Made by a program: the position numbers and the translations under genes. From Helicobacter canadensis MIT 98-5491 (GTDB lineage Bacteria; Campylobacterota; Campylobacteria; Campylobacterales; Helicobacteraceae), in assembly GCF_000162575.1 (NCBI RefSeq), contig NZ_CM000776.2:1559846-1623845 (forward strand): a stretch of DNA of 64,000 nt, read 5' to 3'. The notes beneath the pieces were generated by a model. It made no database searches, had not been told where the DNA came from, and worked only from the letters and a program-made list of their open reading frames with translations. Shown here piece by piece: positions 9,737-21,233 of the stretch. Positions within the stretch are counted from its first letter, which is position 1. Every line of letters starts with the position of its first letter.

Positions 9737-9812
9737 TGGTGGAGAATAGCGGGATCGAACCGCTGACCTCCTGCGTGCAAAGCAGGCGCTCTCCCAGCTG
9801 AGCTAATTCCCC
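9737..9812 (-). tRNA. tRNA-Ala (TGC anticodon)
   Basis: 76-nt cloverleaf on the minus strand starting GGGGAATTAGCTCAG, anticodon loop CTTTGCA, TTCGATC T-loop and an encoded CCA. It lies in the 16S-23S spacer, the usual place. Confidence 0.96.
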
Positions 9813-9814
9813 AA

Positions 9815-9891
<77 letters not shown>

Positions 9892-9906
9892 CTACTCTAA
9901 AGCTTG

Positions 9907-9935
9907 GATGATCTCTGAAAACTAAGCAGGAAAAA
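9907..9935 (-). other. 16S processing stem, 3' side
   Basis: GATCTCTGAAAACTAAGCAGGA here is nearly complementary to TCCTGCTTAGTTGTCAAAGATC at 11679-11701 on the other side of the 16S gene. In the precursor the two would form the long double helix that RNase III cuts to release 16S rRNA. Confidence 0.7.
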
Positions 9936-9983
9936 AGACTTCCTTATTCAACTAAATAAATGAATATTTAGTGATGTCTCTTG

Positions 9984-11479
<1,496 letters not shown>

Positions 11480-11804
11480 AAAATGGGGAGTTAAAAATCT
11501 TAATAAAAAGACTTAAACTCTCCATAAAAATAAATTGGATTGTTTGTCCTAAAATCTCAAAATCTCTGTTTTATAGATTTGTGGTTATAAAACTACAAAG
11601 TCATAAATGAGTTTATGTTGTATGATTTTAGAAATATAAAAAGAATAGAAATAATTTCTAGGTTGTCTTTTTTATATTCCTGCTTAGTTGTCAAAGATCA
11701 TTTTAACTTTAAATCAATGTTTATGTATATAAAGCCAAAAGAACACTTTTTTTATGCAAAAAAGGAAGTGGAATTATAGCAGCTTAAGCTTAAGGGGAGA
11801 TTAA
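11480..11804 (-). promoter_or_regulatory. rRNA operon leader and promoter
   Basis: Non-coding leader before 16S on the minus strand. It contains the 5' arm of the 16S processing stem (11679-11701) and a strong extended -10, TGCTATAAT, at 11773-11781 with AT-rich sequence upstream. This would start an approximately 290-nt leader. Confidence 0.6.
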
Positions 11805-12228
11805 ATTAGAATCCATTAATCAATTTTTTAAAAATAAAGCTTGATTACTATGGATATATCTTTATACAAATACTATATTCATAGATATAAATCAATCACT
11901 TTAAAAAATTTTTACACAAGACTTCAAAAATTTATTCTAAAGATATTACAATAATACAATTTATTTTTGAGAATTTTTTAATGCAAAAATTAAGTAACGA
12001 ACAAATTGGAATCTTATTAGAATCCATTAATCAATTTTTTAAAAATAAAGCTTGATTACTATGGATATATCTTTATACAAATACTATATTCATAGATATA
12101 AATCAATCACTTTAAAAAATTTTTACACAAGACTTCAAAAATTTATTCTAAAGATATTACAATAATACAATTTATTTTTGAGAATTTTTTAATGCAAAAA
12201 TTAAGTAACGAACAAATTGGAATCTTAT
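11805..12228 (+). repeat. Perfect tandem duplication (213 bp, period 211)
   Basis: 11805-12017 and 12016-12228 are identical and share a 2-bp 'AT' junction. The unit holds the upstream region, ribosome binding site and first 12 codons of the transporter gene that starts at 12192. The upstream copy therefore contains a decoy start (ATG 11981) that runs only 24 codons to a TGA at 12053-12055. Confidence 0.93.
11981..12055 (+). pseudogene. Duplicated 5' fragment of the EamA transporter gene
   Basis: ATG with the first 12 codons identical to those of the gene at 12192 (MQKLSNEQIGIL), then out-of-context codons from the duplicated upstream region and TGA. It is a by-product of the 211-bp tandem duplication rather than a gene. 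It may be translated, because its ribosome binding region is the same as that of the intact copy. Confidence 0.7.
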
Positions 12229-13067
12229 GGATCATTAGCGCAAGTATTGCCTATGGGATTATGCCTATATGGAGTGTAATATCTCAAAATAACGGAATCT
12301 CAACAGATTTTATTTTATTTTTTCGCTTCCTTTGTAGCGCCTTTTTGCTATTTTTGTGGGCACTTTATAGGCAAATCTCTCTTAAACTCACGAAATTGCA
12401 ATATTTGCAATTTTTCTTCCTTGGTGGTATTTTATACATCATTCAATCTTTTGCCTACCTTGATTCTTTGCGTTATATTCCTGCCTCACTTTCTGTGCTT
12501 ATTTATCATATTTATCCTATTATTGTCGCACTTATTGCTCTTATTTTTTTGAGACAAAAGTTACAAGCCAAGACACTTTTCTCGCTCTTTTTGTGTTTTG
12601 CAGGATTGGCAATCATACTTCAACCCCCAAAAGATCTTGAGCTTAGCGTTTATGGTGTGATTTTATCACTTATTGGTGCGTTGTTTTATGGGCTTTATGT
12701 GGTTTTTAGCAAATCCTATACGAGCAATCTTTCCTCTGTTGTTTATAGCTTTTATATTTGTCTTTTTGCAGCTTTGATGATTCTTGGCTTTATGATTCCA
12801 AATCCACCGCAATTTGATAATTTTAATATTAATGGCATCCTTTCTCTTCTTGGGCTCACCTTTATTTCCACGCTCTTTCCTATGATGGCATATTTCCTTG
12901 GAATGCCTAGAATCAATGTAACCAAAACGGCAATTCTAGGGATGATAGAACCTCTTGTGGGAGTTTTGCTTTCTTTGTGGCTTTTAGGAGAAAATCTTAA
13001 TTTATTGCAATATTTTGGAGGATTTTTGATACTCTTTGGCTCTTTAGTTCTTTTTATAAAGCGTTAG
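12192..13067 (+). CDS. EamA/DMT-family transporter
   Basis: 291 residues made of about ten hydrophobic segments in two similar halves, the drug/metabolite transporter fold (two EamA domains; for example SLIGALFYGLYVVFSK and AILGMIEPLVGVLLSL in the second half). It is an inner-membrane exporter of small metabolites or amino acids; substrate not predictable. The start ATG is the intact second copy in the tandem duplication. The 3' end overlaps the glycosyltransferase gene on the other strand by 24 nt (convergent). Confidence 0.88.
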   Translation: MQKLSNEQIGILWIISASIAYGIMPIWSVISQNNGISTDFILFFRFLCSAFLLFLWALYRQISLKLTKLQYLQFFFLGGILYIIQSFAYLDSLRYIPASLSVLIYHIYPIIVALIALIFLRQKLQAKTLFSLFLCFAGLAIILQPPKDLELSVYGVILSLIGALFYGLYVVFSKSYTSNLSSVVYSFYICLFAALMILGFMIPNPPQFDNFNINGILSLLGLTFISTLFPMMAYFLGMPRINVTKTAILGMIEPLVGVLLSLWLLGENLNLLQYFGGFLILFGSLVLFIKR

Positions 13068-14123
13068 TGCAATAAGCTTTTGCCATTTTTTCAAAACCAC
13101 TTCTTCTCCAAATTTTTCATAAATTACCTGTGTATTTTTGGCAAATTCTTGCCTTTTAGTTAGCATCACTTCAAAGCTTTCTAATAAGGCGTTTTTATCG
13201 CCCATTTTAACCAAGATTCCATTTTTTCCATCATTTATAATCTCACTAGGTCCATAAGGGCAATCATAGCTAATCACAGGCACTCCACACATTAAAGATT
13301 CAATTAAAACATTACTCAAGCCTTCCCTATGACTAGTTAATGCAAAAAATTCCGCATTTTGATAGGCATTATAAAGATTCTCAACTTTCCCCAAAAAGAC
13401 AATTTTTGCCTTTAGATTCTGGGCTTGTTTTTCTAAAGAATCGCGACACTTTCCATCACCTGCTAAAAGCAATGAAAATTGAGGATTTTTTTTAGAAAAT
13501 CGCCCAAAAACTTCTAATAGATCTTCAAAATGCTTTGATTCTATCATTCTCCCTGCACTCAAAATATAAGGCTTATGGACACTAAAATCTTGCTGATCTG
13601 CTTTTAGGGCTTTATGGATAACAACCGGATTAGGCATCACGCTAACATTTTTTAAAAATTTATAATGCTTCAAATCTTTTTGGGTCAGTGTGGTGATGTG
13701 ATTAGCTAGAGGATACACTCTTTGGCGTAAAAACTTCCAAATCTTAAGATGATCCAAACTCGCATAAATACTATGTTCTGTTGCAATAATTGGAATCTTA
13801 TTTGCTCTAGCAGCTAAAATCGCCAAAACATTAGTTTGATGAATAAAGCTAACTACCAAATCCACCTTATACTCTCTAAAACAACGCCCAAGTCTAAAAA
13901 TACGCTCTATATTTCCAAGCATTCCACGCATTTTTGTTGCAATCACCACCACTTCTATGCGTTCATCTAAGCTAAAAAAACGATCTTTATCGCTCCACAA
14001 TATCAAAACAATTCGATAAGAATCAACTAAGGCATTTGCCAAAAAACTCGCCACTTTCTCAGCCCCACCCATTCTAAGCGAAGACACCACCAAAGCAAGA
14101 GTTGGTTTATTGTCCGTGTGCAT
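13044..14123 (-). CDS. Glycosyltransferase family 4 (PglH/PglJ-like)
   Basis: 359 residues with a GT-B fold: N-terminal 'SLRMGGAEKV' (donor/acceptor loop, residues 14-24), TEHS motif, and the C-terminal E-x7-E sugar-nucleotide motif (REGLSNVLIESL). PglH of C. jejuni has the same length and the same GGAE and SEHS landmarks (from memory), so it may add GalNAc-type sugars to the lipid-linked N-glycan. Related GT4 enzymes of O-antigen or capsule synthesis look alike, so the acceptor is uncertain. It is the last gene of the pglD-pglE-pglF run, overlapping pglF by 17 nt. Confidence 0.82.
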   Translation of the reverse strand: MHTDNKPTLALVVSSLRMGGAEKVASFLANALVDSYRIVLILWSDKDRFFSLDERIEVVVIATKMRGMLGNIERIFRLGRCFREYKVDLVVSFIHQTNVLAILAARANKIPIIATEHSIYASLDHLKIWKFLRQRVYPLANHITTLTQKDLKHYKFLKNVSVMPNPVVIHKALKADQQDFSVHKPYILSAGRMIESKHFEDLLEVFGRFSKKNPQFSLLLAGDGKCRDSLEKQAQNLKAKIVFLGKVENLYNAYQNAEFFALTSHREGLSNVLIESLMCGVPVISYDCPYGPSEIINDGKNGILVKMGDKNALLESFEVMLTKRQEFAKNTQVIYEKFGEEVVLKKWQKLIALTLYKKN

Positions 14124-15915
14124 TATGGTTAAACTCCACTACAATTTCTTTTAATTTTGCTACCACTTCTTGTGTTTCTAAAAGTTCGCTAATATCTTGA
14201 TTAAGCTTATTAATATCATAACTTGTAGGACGAGCTACTTGAATTGAAGGGTATTTTGTCTTGCCTTCACTCTCGCCAATCAAAAGCTCCTCATAGAGCT
14301 TCTCTCCTGGTCGCAATCCGCTAAAGACAATCTCTATTTCCTCTTCCTTGCCATAGAGTTTTAGCATATTTTTAGCTAAATCCACAATCTTAACAGGCTC
14401 TCCCATATCCAAAATAAAAATCTCTCCACCCTTAGCAATTGCAGAAGCCTGTAAAACAAGCCGACACGCTTCAGGAATAAGCATAAAATATCGCGTAATT
14501 TCTGGATGAGTTACGGTGATTGGTCCTCCACTTTGAATCTGTGCTTTAAACTTTGGCACCACCGATCCGCTACTCCCAAGCACATTTCCAAACCGCACTG
14601 CCACAATCTCACTTTGTTTTGAATCGACATTTTGTGCATATAGCTCGACAACTCGCTTAGTTGCTCCCATTACATTTGTTGGACGCACTGCTTTATCTGT
14701 TGAGATAATCACGATTTTAGGGACTTTTATCTCTATAGCAGAATCAATCACATTTTTACTTCCTAAAATGTTATTTTCAATAGCACTTTTTTGATTATAT
14801 TCACAAAGCGGAACATGCTTATAAGCTGCAGCATGCACCACAATATCAGGCTTTTCTTCTTGCATAAGCTCTAAAAGTCGATCTTTTTCTAAGATTGAAA
14901 ACATTGCTGTTCGTAATAAACTTTTTTTATCATTTTTAGAGGAAATTTTTCTTGTGAGCTCCTCTGTAATCGCATAAAGATTGTATTCGCTATGATCTAA
15001 CAAAATTAATCGCTTTGCTCCAAATTCCACGCACTGCCGCACAATCTCACTGCCAATGCTCCCACCTGCTCCTGTAATTAGAATCGTTTTATTAGCAATA
15101 AACTCTCCAATCACTTCTTTATCTAAATCCTTACTAGGTCGCGAGAGTAAATCCTCAATTGAAATATCTTCTAGCGGTTTGTCCTCTTTAAGCATTGAAG
15201 CGATTTTAATCTCTTCAATCCCCATTTGCGTTAATTCATTAAAAAGCTTTTCTAAGGGCGGTTTGGCATAAGGTTTGGTTAAAATCACACTTTTAATCTT
15301 ATGCTTCTCTAAAAGCTCTTTTAGCGCTGTTTTAGGATAGACTTTGAGATTTGAAATATAGTTGCCTTGCTCCTTTTTATCTTCATCAATGATTGCCAAA
15401 GGATAAAAGGGAATTTCGCTATTAAGGGAACTTTTAATGAGTGTGGCTGCCTGTGTATTAGCCCCAAAAATCAAAGCAGGTTTAGGAGAATTTTTAGGAG
15501 AATTCTCTAAATAAATTCGCTTAGAGATTCTAATCCCCCCAATCAAAATCCCTGATATAACAAAATCAATTATTACCACACTCAAAGGAAATTTATCAAA
15601 AAAACCCAAAAAGAATAAAAGCGTAAAGATTCCATAAGCTAAAATATGGGCATAAATGATTTTTAAAGCTTCGCTTAATCCAAAAAATCGCCACGGCACT
15701 AAGTAAATTTTAAAAACCCACAAAGCCCCAATTTTTAAGACAATTAAAACCAAAAAAGCAAGAATCACTCCACTATTAAATTCTAAGGGCACCTGAAAGC
15801 TAAAACGCAAATCATATGACAAAACTAAAGCAAAGTATGAAACAACTATATCAATTACCAAAAAGAATAGGATTCTTTTGAGATTACTTGGGCGAAAAAT
15901 AGCAGATTTTATCAC
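14107..15915 (-). CDS. pglF: UDP-GlcNAc C4,6-dehydratase PglF
   Basis: 602 residues: about four N-terminal transmembrane helices (residues 10-125), a linker domain, then a short-chain dehydrogenase domain with the NAD loop ITGAGGSIGSEI (near 279) and the altered catalytic motif STDKAVRPTN. This is the membrane-bound type that makes the 4-keto-6-deoxy intermediate in UDP-diNAc-bacillosamine synthesis. It follows pglE directly (one codon gap of a single base). The family also includes CapD/WbpM-like dehydratases; pglE and pglD next door support the Pgl assignment. Confidence 0.93.
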   Translation of the reverse strand: MIKSAIFRPSNLKRILFFLVIDIVVSYFALVLSYDLRFSFQVPLEFNSGVILAFLVLIVLKIGALWVFKIYLVPWRFFGLSEALKIIYAHILAYGIFTLLFFLGFFDKFPLSVVIIDFVISGILIGGIRISKRIYLENSPKNSPKPALIFGANTQAATLIKSSLNSEIPFYPLAIIDEDKKEQGNYISNLKVYPKTALKELLEKHKIKSVILTKPYAKPPLEKLFNELTQMGIEEIKIASMLKEDKPLEDISIEDLLSRPSKDLDKEVIGEFIANKTILITGAGGSIGSEIVRQCVEFGAKRLILLDHSEYNLYAITEELTRKISSKNDKKSLLRTAMFSILEKDRLLELMQEEKPDIVVHAAAYKHVPLCEYNQKSAIENNILGSKNVIDSAIEIKVPKIVIISTDKAVRPTNVMGATKRVVELYAQNVDSKQSEIVAVRFGNVLGSSGSVVPKFKAQIQSGGPITVTHPEITRYFMLIPEACRLVLQASAIAKGGEIFILDMGEPVKIVDLAKNMLKLYGKEEEIEIVFSGLRPGEKLYEELLIGESEGKTKYPSIQVARPTSYDINKLNQDISELLETQEVVAKLKEIVVEFNHNAHGQ

Positions 15916-17028
15916 TTAAAGACTCTTTAAATAATCCAAAATATAGCCTGATACCTCATCAATCTCTCTGCGTTCTAAGGCTCCACCGCTAGGCAAACAA
16001 ATTCCATTATTAAAGAGATTTTGAGAAGTGCCATCACAAAAATTTAAAGAATCTCTAAATAAAGGCTGTAAATGCATAGGCTTCCATAATGGGCGTGATT
16101 CAATGTCTTTACTAGCTAGAATCTGCACAAGATCCATTACATTGACTTTTTTCTCTTTAAAAATCAAAGTGCTTAGCCAACGATTTCCTCTTGAATCAGG
16201 AATCTCCGGCATAAATTCTACAAATTCACTAGAAAGATTTTCTTGATACCAATCAAAAATTTTTCGTCGTTTTGCAACCTTATCTTCTATTTCTTCTAAC
16301 TGCCCCAAACCAATTGCCGCACAAATATTGCTAAGGCGGTAATTATAACCATAGTCTAAATGCTCATAATAAGGCAGATTCTCTCTTGCTTGAGTGGAAT
16401 AATACCTTGCCTTTTGCATTTGGCTTGAATCTTTACCTAGCAGCATTCCTCCACCACTTGTTGTAATAATTTTATTACCATTAAAAGACAATGCGCCAAA
16501 CTCTCCAAAAGTTCCAGTATGTTGCCCCTTATAAAATGCCCCTAAAGATTCTGCTGCATCTTCAATCAATAAAACCCCATATTCCTTGCAAATTTCTGCA
16601 ATTTCAGAAATCTTAGCACACTGCCCATAAAGATGTGTCAAAATCAAAGCTTTGGGTTTTGTTTTTAAACTCTCTAGTGCTTCTCTTAAAAGTTTCGGAG
16701 AGAGATTCCACGAAGAATCACTATCAATAAAAATCGGAGTTGCTCCTTGATACAAGATTGGCACAATCGAACCTATAAAAGTAAAAGTGCTTGCCAAAAC
16801 TAAATCACCCTTGGTGATTCCTGCTACTCTTAAAGCCAAATGCAAAGCTGCTGTCCCGCTACTAAGTGCAAGTGCATTAGGGCTTTTAGTGTAGTCTTGC
16901 ATTGCTAATTCAAAGGAATTAACAAACTCTCCTAGTGGTGCAATATAATTACTTCTAAAAGCTTCATCAACATACTTTTGTTCATTTTTTCCCATTTGTG
17001 GCGGGGATAAAAAAATTCTAAAACTCAT
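15916..17028 (-). CDS. pglE: UDP-4-keto sugar aminotransferase PglE
   Basis: 370 residues of the DegT/DnrJ/EryC1/StrS PLP-dependent sugar aminotransferase family. Landmarks are SSGTAALHLALR (phosphate-binding), EDAAESLGA and the PLP lysine in FNGNKIITTSGGG (about residue 185). It adds the C4 amino group to the product of PglF. It overlaps pglD by four bases and adjoins pglF, giving the biosynthetic order in one transcript. Start ATG agrees with the family N-terminus. Confidence 0.93.
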   Translation of the reverse strand: MSFRIFLSPPQMGKNEQKYVDEAFRSNYIAPLGEFVNSFELAMQDYTKSPNALALSSGTAALHLALRVAGITKGDLVLASTFTFIGSIVPILYQGATPIFIDSDSSWNLSPKLLREALESLKTKPKALILTHLYGQCAKISEIAEICKEYGVLLIEDAAESLGAFYKGQHTGTFGEFGALSFNGNKIITTSGGGMLLGKDSSQMQKARYYSTQARENLPYYEHLDYGYNYRLSNICAAIGLGQLEEIEDKVAKRRKIFDWYQENLSSEFVEFMPEIPDSRGNRWLSTLIFKEKKVNVMDLVQILASKDIESRPLWKPMHLQPLFRDSLNFCDGTSQNLFNNGICLPSGGALERREIDEVSGYILDYLKSL

Positions 17029-17648
17029 TGTAACTCCTTTTTTGCTGGATTTCCTACAACCTTTTTAAAAGATTGAATGTCATTAATCACAACGCTTCCT
17101 GCTCCAATCATACAACCATCACCCACACTTTTGCCCTCAATCACAACGCTTCCTGCTCCAATATGCGAATCTTTGCCAATACTAACACCACCACAAAGTG
17201 TGCTTTTGGGAGCTAGATGAGAAAATTCTCCCACCTTGCAATCGTGCTCTACCACACAACCTGTGTTTAAAATCACACCTGATTCTATGGTGCTTCCTGC
17301 ATTCACTACGACATTTGGCATCACCACACAAGCCTCACTTATTTTAGCGTTTTTAGAAATAATTGCACTTGGATGAATAAGGCTTGGTATCTCAAAACCC
17401 TGCTGTTTAAAAACTTCAAAAAAGGCTCTTCTTGCTTGGCAATTCCCAATAGCCAATGCAATCTTAACCTTTTTTTGTAAAGCCAATATTAAAAATTCTT
17501 TGGGAGAAATGGCATTTTTATGTGCCAAAATTTTACCTTGCGGAGAATCATCAAGCACAAAAGCAATTTCGCCTCCACACGCCAAAATAATATCAGCTAC
17601 TACTCTTCCATGCCCACCAGCACCAACAATTGCAAATTTCTCCATCAA
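17025..17648 (-). CDS. pglD: UDP-4-amino-sugar N-acetyltransferase PglD
   Basis: 207 residues. A short N-terminal Rossmann-like sugar-nucleotide binding region (IVGAGGHGRVVADI) is followed by a left-handed beta-helix of hexapeptide repeats (about residues 95-195). The general-base histidine is in EHDCKVGEFSHL. It acetylates the C4 amine to finish UDP-diNAc-bacillosamine. First gene of the pglDEF-GT run. A minus-strand box TGGGTAGAAT near 17716-17726 is a plausible promoter. Confidence 0.93.
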   Translation of the reverse strand: MMEKFAIVGAGGHGRVVADIILACGGEIAFVLDDSPQGKILAHKNAISPKEFLILALQKKVKIALAIGNCQARRAFFEVFKQQGFEIPSLIHPSAIISKNAKISEACVVMPNVVVNAGSTIESGVILNTGCVVEHDCKVGEFSHLAPKSTLCGGVSIGKDSHIGAGSVVIEGKSVGDGCMIGAGSVVINDIQSFKKVVGNPAKKELQ

Positions 17649-17898
17649 AGCCCTTTGCTTCCTTATTTTAAGAAAGCTAAAAATATTGCCATAACTATTT
17701 AATTTTCTAAAATAAGAATTCTACCCAAAAGAATCACAAAAAATCTTTATAAATTTTCTATCATTAAGAAATCTGCCTTTAGGTTTTTCTTAAAAATAAT
17801 TCAACTAAATCCCAAAAAAATCTAAAAGTTACTTTTTGAATTTTACTTTTATTTTGTTAGAATCTGCTTTTAGCAAATTCCAATAAGAAGGTTTAGGC

Positions 17899-18201
17899 TT
17901 GCGAATTGAAGAAATTCAAGAAAATATTTATGTCTTGCATGGAAAATTAAAAGATATTAGCGATTATCAAGATATGAAATTACTTTTAGAAAAAATACGA
18001 AAAACCCAAATAAATGAAATCTCTTTTAGCATTCCACAAGCAAAAGATATTAGTTTATATATTTTAGGATATTGGCTAAAACTTGCCAAGGAAGATGGAT
18101 TTAAATTTCATTTTTATCTTTCTGATGATCTTTTGTATGAACGCTTTTTATACTTGGGATTACATGAATTTTTTGAGGTTATTAATGGAAAAATGGAATA
18201 A
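17899..18201 (+). CDS. Small STAS-like protein upstream of lgt
   Basis: 100 residues starting at TTG, the only start compatible with the AAGAAGG box about 8 nt before it. The pattern of alternating strands and helices ([47 protein letters not shown]) resembles a STAS/anti-sigma-antagonist fold, but no phosphorylatable Ser/Thr motif is clear. The assignment is tentative. It overlaps lgt by 17 nt, so the two are co-translated. A TGTTAGAAT -10 lies at 17855-17863. Confidence 0.6.
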   Translation: MRIEEIQENIYVLHGKLKDISDYQDMKLLLEKIRKTQINEISFSIPQAKDISLYILGYWLKLAKEDGFKFHFYLSDDLLYERFLYLGLHEFFEVINGKME

Positions 18202-19000
18202 TATTTATAGCACTTTTGACCCCGTTGCTTTCAATCTTTTTGGCATTAGTGTGCATTGGTATGGGATAATGTATGTCTTAGCTTTACTTGTAGCACTTGG
18301 TGTAGCAAAATGGATTGCCAAAAAAGATTCTTATCCTATTTCAAATGCACTTTTAGAGAGTTATTTTTTATGGGTGGAAATTGGCGTTATTCTAGGTGCT
18401 AGGCTTGGATATATCATTTTTTATGATCCTTTTACCACTTATTATCTCACTCATCCTTGGCAAATTTTCAACCCCTTAGATAAAGATGGGAATTTTGTTG
18501 GGATTCGCGGAATGAGCTATCATGGGGCAGTCATTGGCTTTTTGATTGCTTCTTTAATCTTTGCAAGGGTTAAAAAAATCAATTTTTGGCTTTTTATGGA
18601 TTTGGCTGGACTTAGCATTCCTTTAGGCTATGTATTTGGCAGGATTGGAAACTTCCTTAATCAAGAGCTAATTGGTAGAGAAACTTCAAGTGCCTTAGGG
18701 ATTTATGTAAATGGGATCTTACGCCACCCAAGTCAGCTTTATGAAGCCTTTTTAGAGGGTATTGTTGTTTTTGTGATTCTCTTTTTATGGAGAAAAAAGG
18801 CGCATTTTATAGGACAGATTGGAATCTTATATGGTGTGCTTTATTCGCTGATGCGTTTTATTGCAGAATTCTTTAGAGAACCCGATTCACAGCTTGGCTT
18901 TGTAGCCTTTAATTGGCTAACACAAGGGCAACTTCTCTCACTAATCATTGGTGCCCTATGCTTTGCATTACTTTTTAAACCTAAGGAAAAAAATGGCTAA
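18185..19000 (+). CDS. lgt: Prolipoprotein diacylglyceryl transferase
   Basis: Transfers diacylglycerol from phosphatidylglycerol to the lipobox cysteine of prelipoproteins; inner membrane. 271 residues from ATG 18185, chosen because the Lgt N-terminus is short before VHWYGIMY; a longer in-frame start at 18083 would add unrelated residues. About seven membrane segments. The catalytic region [10 protein letters not shown] and the family signature [14 protein letters not shown] are present. It overlaps the upstream small gene and the downstream ABC-F gene (8 nt), so they form one operon. Confidence 0.95.
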   Translation: MEKWNNIYSTFDPVAFNLFGISVHWYGIMYVLALLVALGVAKWIAKKDSYPISNALLESYFLWVEIGVILGARLGYIIFYDPFTTYYLTHPWQIFNPLDKDGNFVGIRGMSYHGAVIGFLIASLIFARVKKINFWLFMDLAGLSIPLGYVFGRIGNFLNQELIGRETSSALGIYVNGILRHPSQLYEAFLEGIVVFVILFLWRKKAHFIGQIGILYGVLYSLMRFIAEFFREPDSQLGFVAFNWLTQGQLLSLIIGALCFALLFKPKEKNG

Positions 19001-20918
19001 TCTTTCTTTGCAAAATATCTCCAAACAATACGACTACAAGCCCATTTTAAGCGATATTTCCCTTAGTGTGCAAGAGGGAGAGAGAATGGCTATTGTCGGC
19101 AAAAATGGTGCAGGAAAATCCACGCTTTTAAAGATTCTTAGCGGAGAAGTGGAAGCCGATGAGGGAAACCGAATCCTCCAAGGCAATTTAGAAATTAAAC
19201 ATTTAATCCAAAAGCCTGTTTTTCAAGAGGGGCAGAGTGTCAAGGAAGTTATTTTGCATTCTTTAGAAGAGCTTACACAAGCTAGAAAAAGGCTAGATGA
19301 AATCGCTCAAAAACTCCAAAATCACCCAGATGATGAATCACTTATCAAAGAACATTCGCTTTTAAGCAATTTTATTGATCATCACAATGCTTGGGATTTG
19401 GAAAATAAAATCAACCAGATTCTAGAAACTTTTGCTCTCAAAGAGCTTCAAGACAACTTCGCCAATCTCTTAAGTGGTGGAGAGCAAAAACGCGTAGCTT
19501 TAGCTTGTTTGCTTTTAAGAAAGCCTGATATTTTACTGCTTGATGAACCTACAAACCACCTTGATGTTGAAATGGTGGAATTTTTAGAAGACTTGCTTTT
19601 AAGAGAGAAATGGACACTTATTTTTATTAGCCACGATCGGTATTTTATTGATAGAATCGCCACACGCGTCATTGAAGTAGAAGACTGCAAGATTCGAAGT
19701 TTCAAAGGCGGCTATGGAGACTATCTAAGAGCCAAAGAAGAACTCCTAAAAAGCCTTGCTAAAAGCCATGAGACGCTACTTAAACACTTAAAAGCCGAAG
19801 AAGAATGGTTAGCGCGTGGAGTAAGGGCAAGAGTTAAACGCAATGAGGGCAGAAAAGAGCGTATTATGCAAATGCGACAAACCGCCAAAAACAATCCCTC
19901 TATTATCCGAAAAATGACTTTAGAGTTAGAACGCGAAAAAAAGCATTTTAATCAAGAAGAAGGGGTGAATCGCAAAAAAATGCTTTTTGATTTGCAAAAT
20001 ATTTCCTTTAGTCTTGATAAAAAACTTCTCATCAAAGACTTTTCAACACGCATTTTACAACGCGATAAAATAGCCATTGTAGGCAAAAATGGTGCCGGTA
20101 AATCAACGCTTTTAAAATTAATGTTAGGTCGCTTAAAACCTCAAAAAGGGAAAATAGAATGCGGAGAAGTGAAAATAGGATATTTTGATCAGCACAGAGA
20201 AATGCTAGATGATTCTAAGGATTTGCTAGAAACCTTTTGCCCCTTTGGCGGAGATAGAATCGATGTCAAAGGAAAAAATATGCATGTCTTTGGCTATCTT
20301 AAAAACTTCCTTTTTCCTAAAGAATTCCTAGACAAAAAAATCGGCACGCTAAGTGGTGGAGAGAAAAATCGTGTTGCTTTAGCCTTGCTTTTTACCAAGG
20401 AATATGATTGCTTGATTTTAGATGAACCCACTAATGATTTAGATATTCCTACGATTAATATTTTAGAAGAATATTTACAAAGCTTTGATGGAGCGATTAT
20501 TTTTGTGAGCCACGATCGGTATTTTGTGGATAAAATCGCTCAAAAACTGCTTGTTTTTAAGGGCAATGGAAACATTGAAGAAACCCACAAAAGCTTTAGT
20601 GAATACCTTGAAATAGAAAAGGAACTTAAAGATTACCAAATTTTTAAAAACTCTTTGCAGACTCCAAAAGACAAGCCTAAAACCGAGAAACAAAAAACAA
20701 AACTTTCTTATCACCAAATGCGTCTTTTAGAGATTCTACCCCAAGAAATTGAAGAGCTTGAATCCCAAATTAAAGAGCTTGAATCCAAGCTTTATTCAAA
20801 CACTCTAAGCACAGCTGAGCTCCAAGAACTCTCTTTAGAGCTCCAATCTAAACAAACCCTTTGCGAGGAAAAAACTTTGCAATATTTTGAATTAGAAGAG
20901 CAGCGTGAAAGCCTTTAA
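18993..20918 (+). CDS. ABC-F ATPase (Uup-like)
   Basis: 641 residues from ATG 18993 (AAGGA just upstream). Two soluble ABC domains are present without membrane segments: Walker [10 protein letters not shown] at 36-44 and again in the second half, signatures [11 protein letters not shown] and [11 protein letters not shown], and Walker [12 protein letters not shown] and [12 protein letters not shown] Lys/Glu-rich linker and C-terminal coiled coil ([16 protein letters not shown]) follow. ABC-F proteins act on the ribosome, or on recombination intermediates in the Uup case. The C-terminal coiled coil favours Uup; the exact role is not determined here. Confidence 0.9.
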   Translation: MANLSLQNISKQYDYKPILSDISLSVQEGERMAIVGKNGAGKSTLLKILSGEVEADEGNRILQGNLEIKHLIQKPVFQEGQSVKEVILHSLEELTQARKRLDEIAQKLQNHPDDESLIKEHSLLSNFIDHHNAWDLENKINQILETFALKELQDNFANLLSGGEQKRVALACLLLRKPDILLLDEPTNHLDVEMVEFLEDLLLREKWTLIFISHDRYFIDRIATRVIEVEDCKIRSFKGGYGDYLRAKEELLKSLAKSHETLLKHLKAEEEWLARGVRARVKRNEGRKERIMQMRQTAKNNPSIIRKMTLELEREKKHFNQEEGVNRKKMLFDLQNISFSLDKKLLIKDFSTRILQRDKIAIVGKNGAGKSTLLKLMLGRLKPQKGKIECGEVKIGYFDQHREMLDDSKDLLETFCPFGGDRIDVKGKNMHVFGYLKNFLFPKEFLDKKIGTLSGGEKNRVALALLFTKEYDCLILDEPTNDLDIPTINILEEYLQSFDGAIIFVSHDRYFVDKIAQKLLVFKGNGNIEETHKSFSEYLEIEKELKDYQIFKNSLQTPKDKPKTEKQKTKLSYHQMRLLEILPQEIEELESQIKELESKLYSNTLSTAELQELSLELQSKQTLCEEKTLQYFELEEQRESL

Positions 20919-21029
20919 GTTACAGCCCTTTTTAGAGTATGCAAGGGTTGGAAAATGGTATATTCAAAACTTTAGCTTAGAATCTTTTTGGGAATCTTAT
21001 TTGCTAGAATCTAAAACAAAGGAGCAAAA

Positions 21030-21233
21030 ATGAAACTTTTGATACTTCAAAGCCTAATTATTTCCACTTTTTTAAGCGGTTGTCTCTATCGCAATGAATG
21101 TGGATATTCTAATTCTTATTGGGATGAAAAGGGATATTATTATGATTCTCAAGGGAATTATGTGGAGACCTGCCCTGATAATCTCATCTACAAAGATGGC
21201 AAACAACCCCAAATGAGAGAAGAAGCTTTTTGA
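21030..21233 (+). CDS. Small putative lipoprotein
   Basis: 67 residues with a signal peptide and lipobox (STFLSGC, Cys at 18), then a Tyr/Asp-rich mature part with three further cysteines (NECGYSN, ETCPDN). Likely lipidated by Lgt and retained at a membrane. It is preceded by AAAGGAG six bases before the ATG. It overlaps cmoB (TGATG). Function unknown. Confidence 0.78.
   Translation: MKLLILQSLIISTFLSGCLYRNECGYSNSYWDEKGYYYDSQGNYVETCPDNLIYKDGKQPQMREEAF

Noticed and set aside
18083..18184. Longer N-terminus for lgt
   Set aside because: The extra residues are the shifted frame of the upstream small gene; the family N-terminus begins at 18185.
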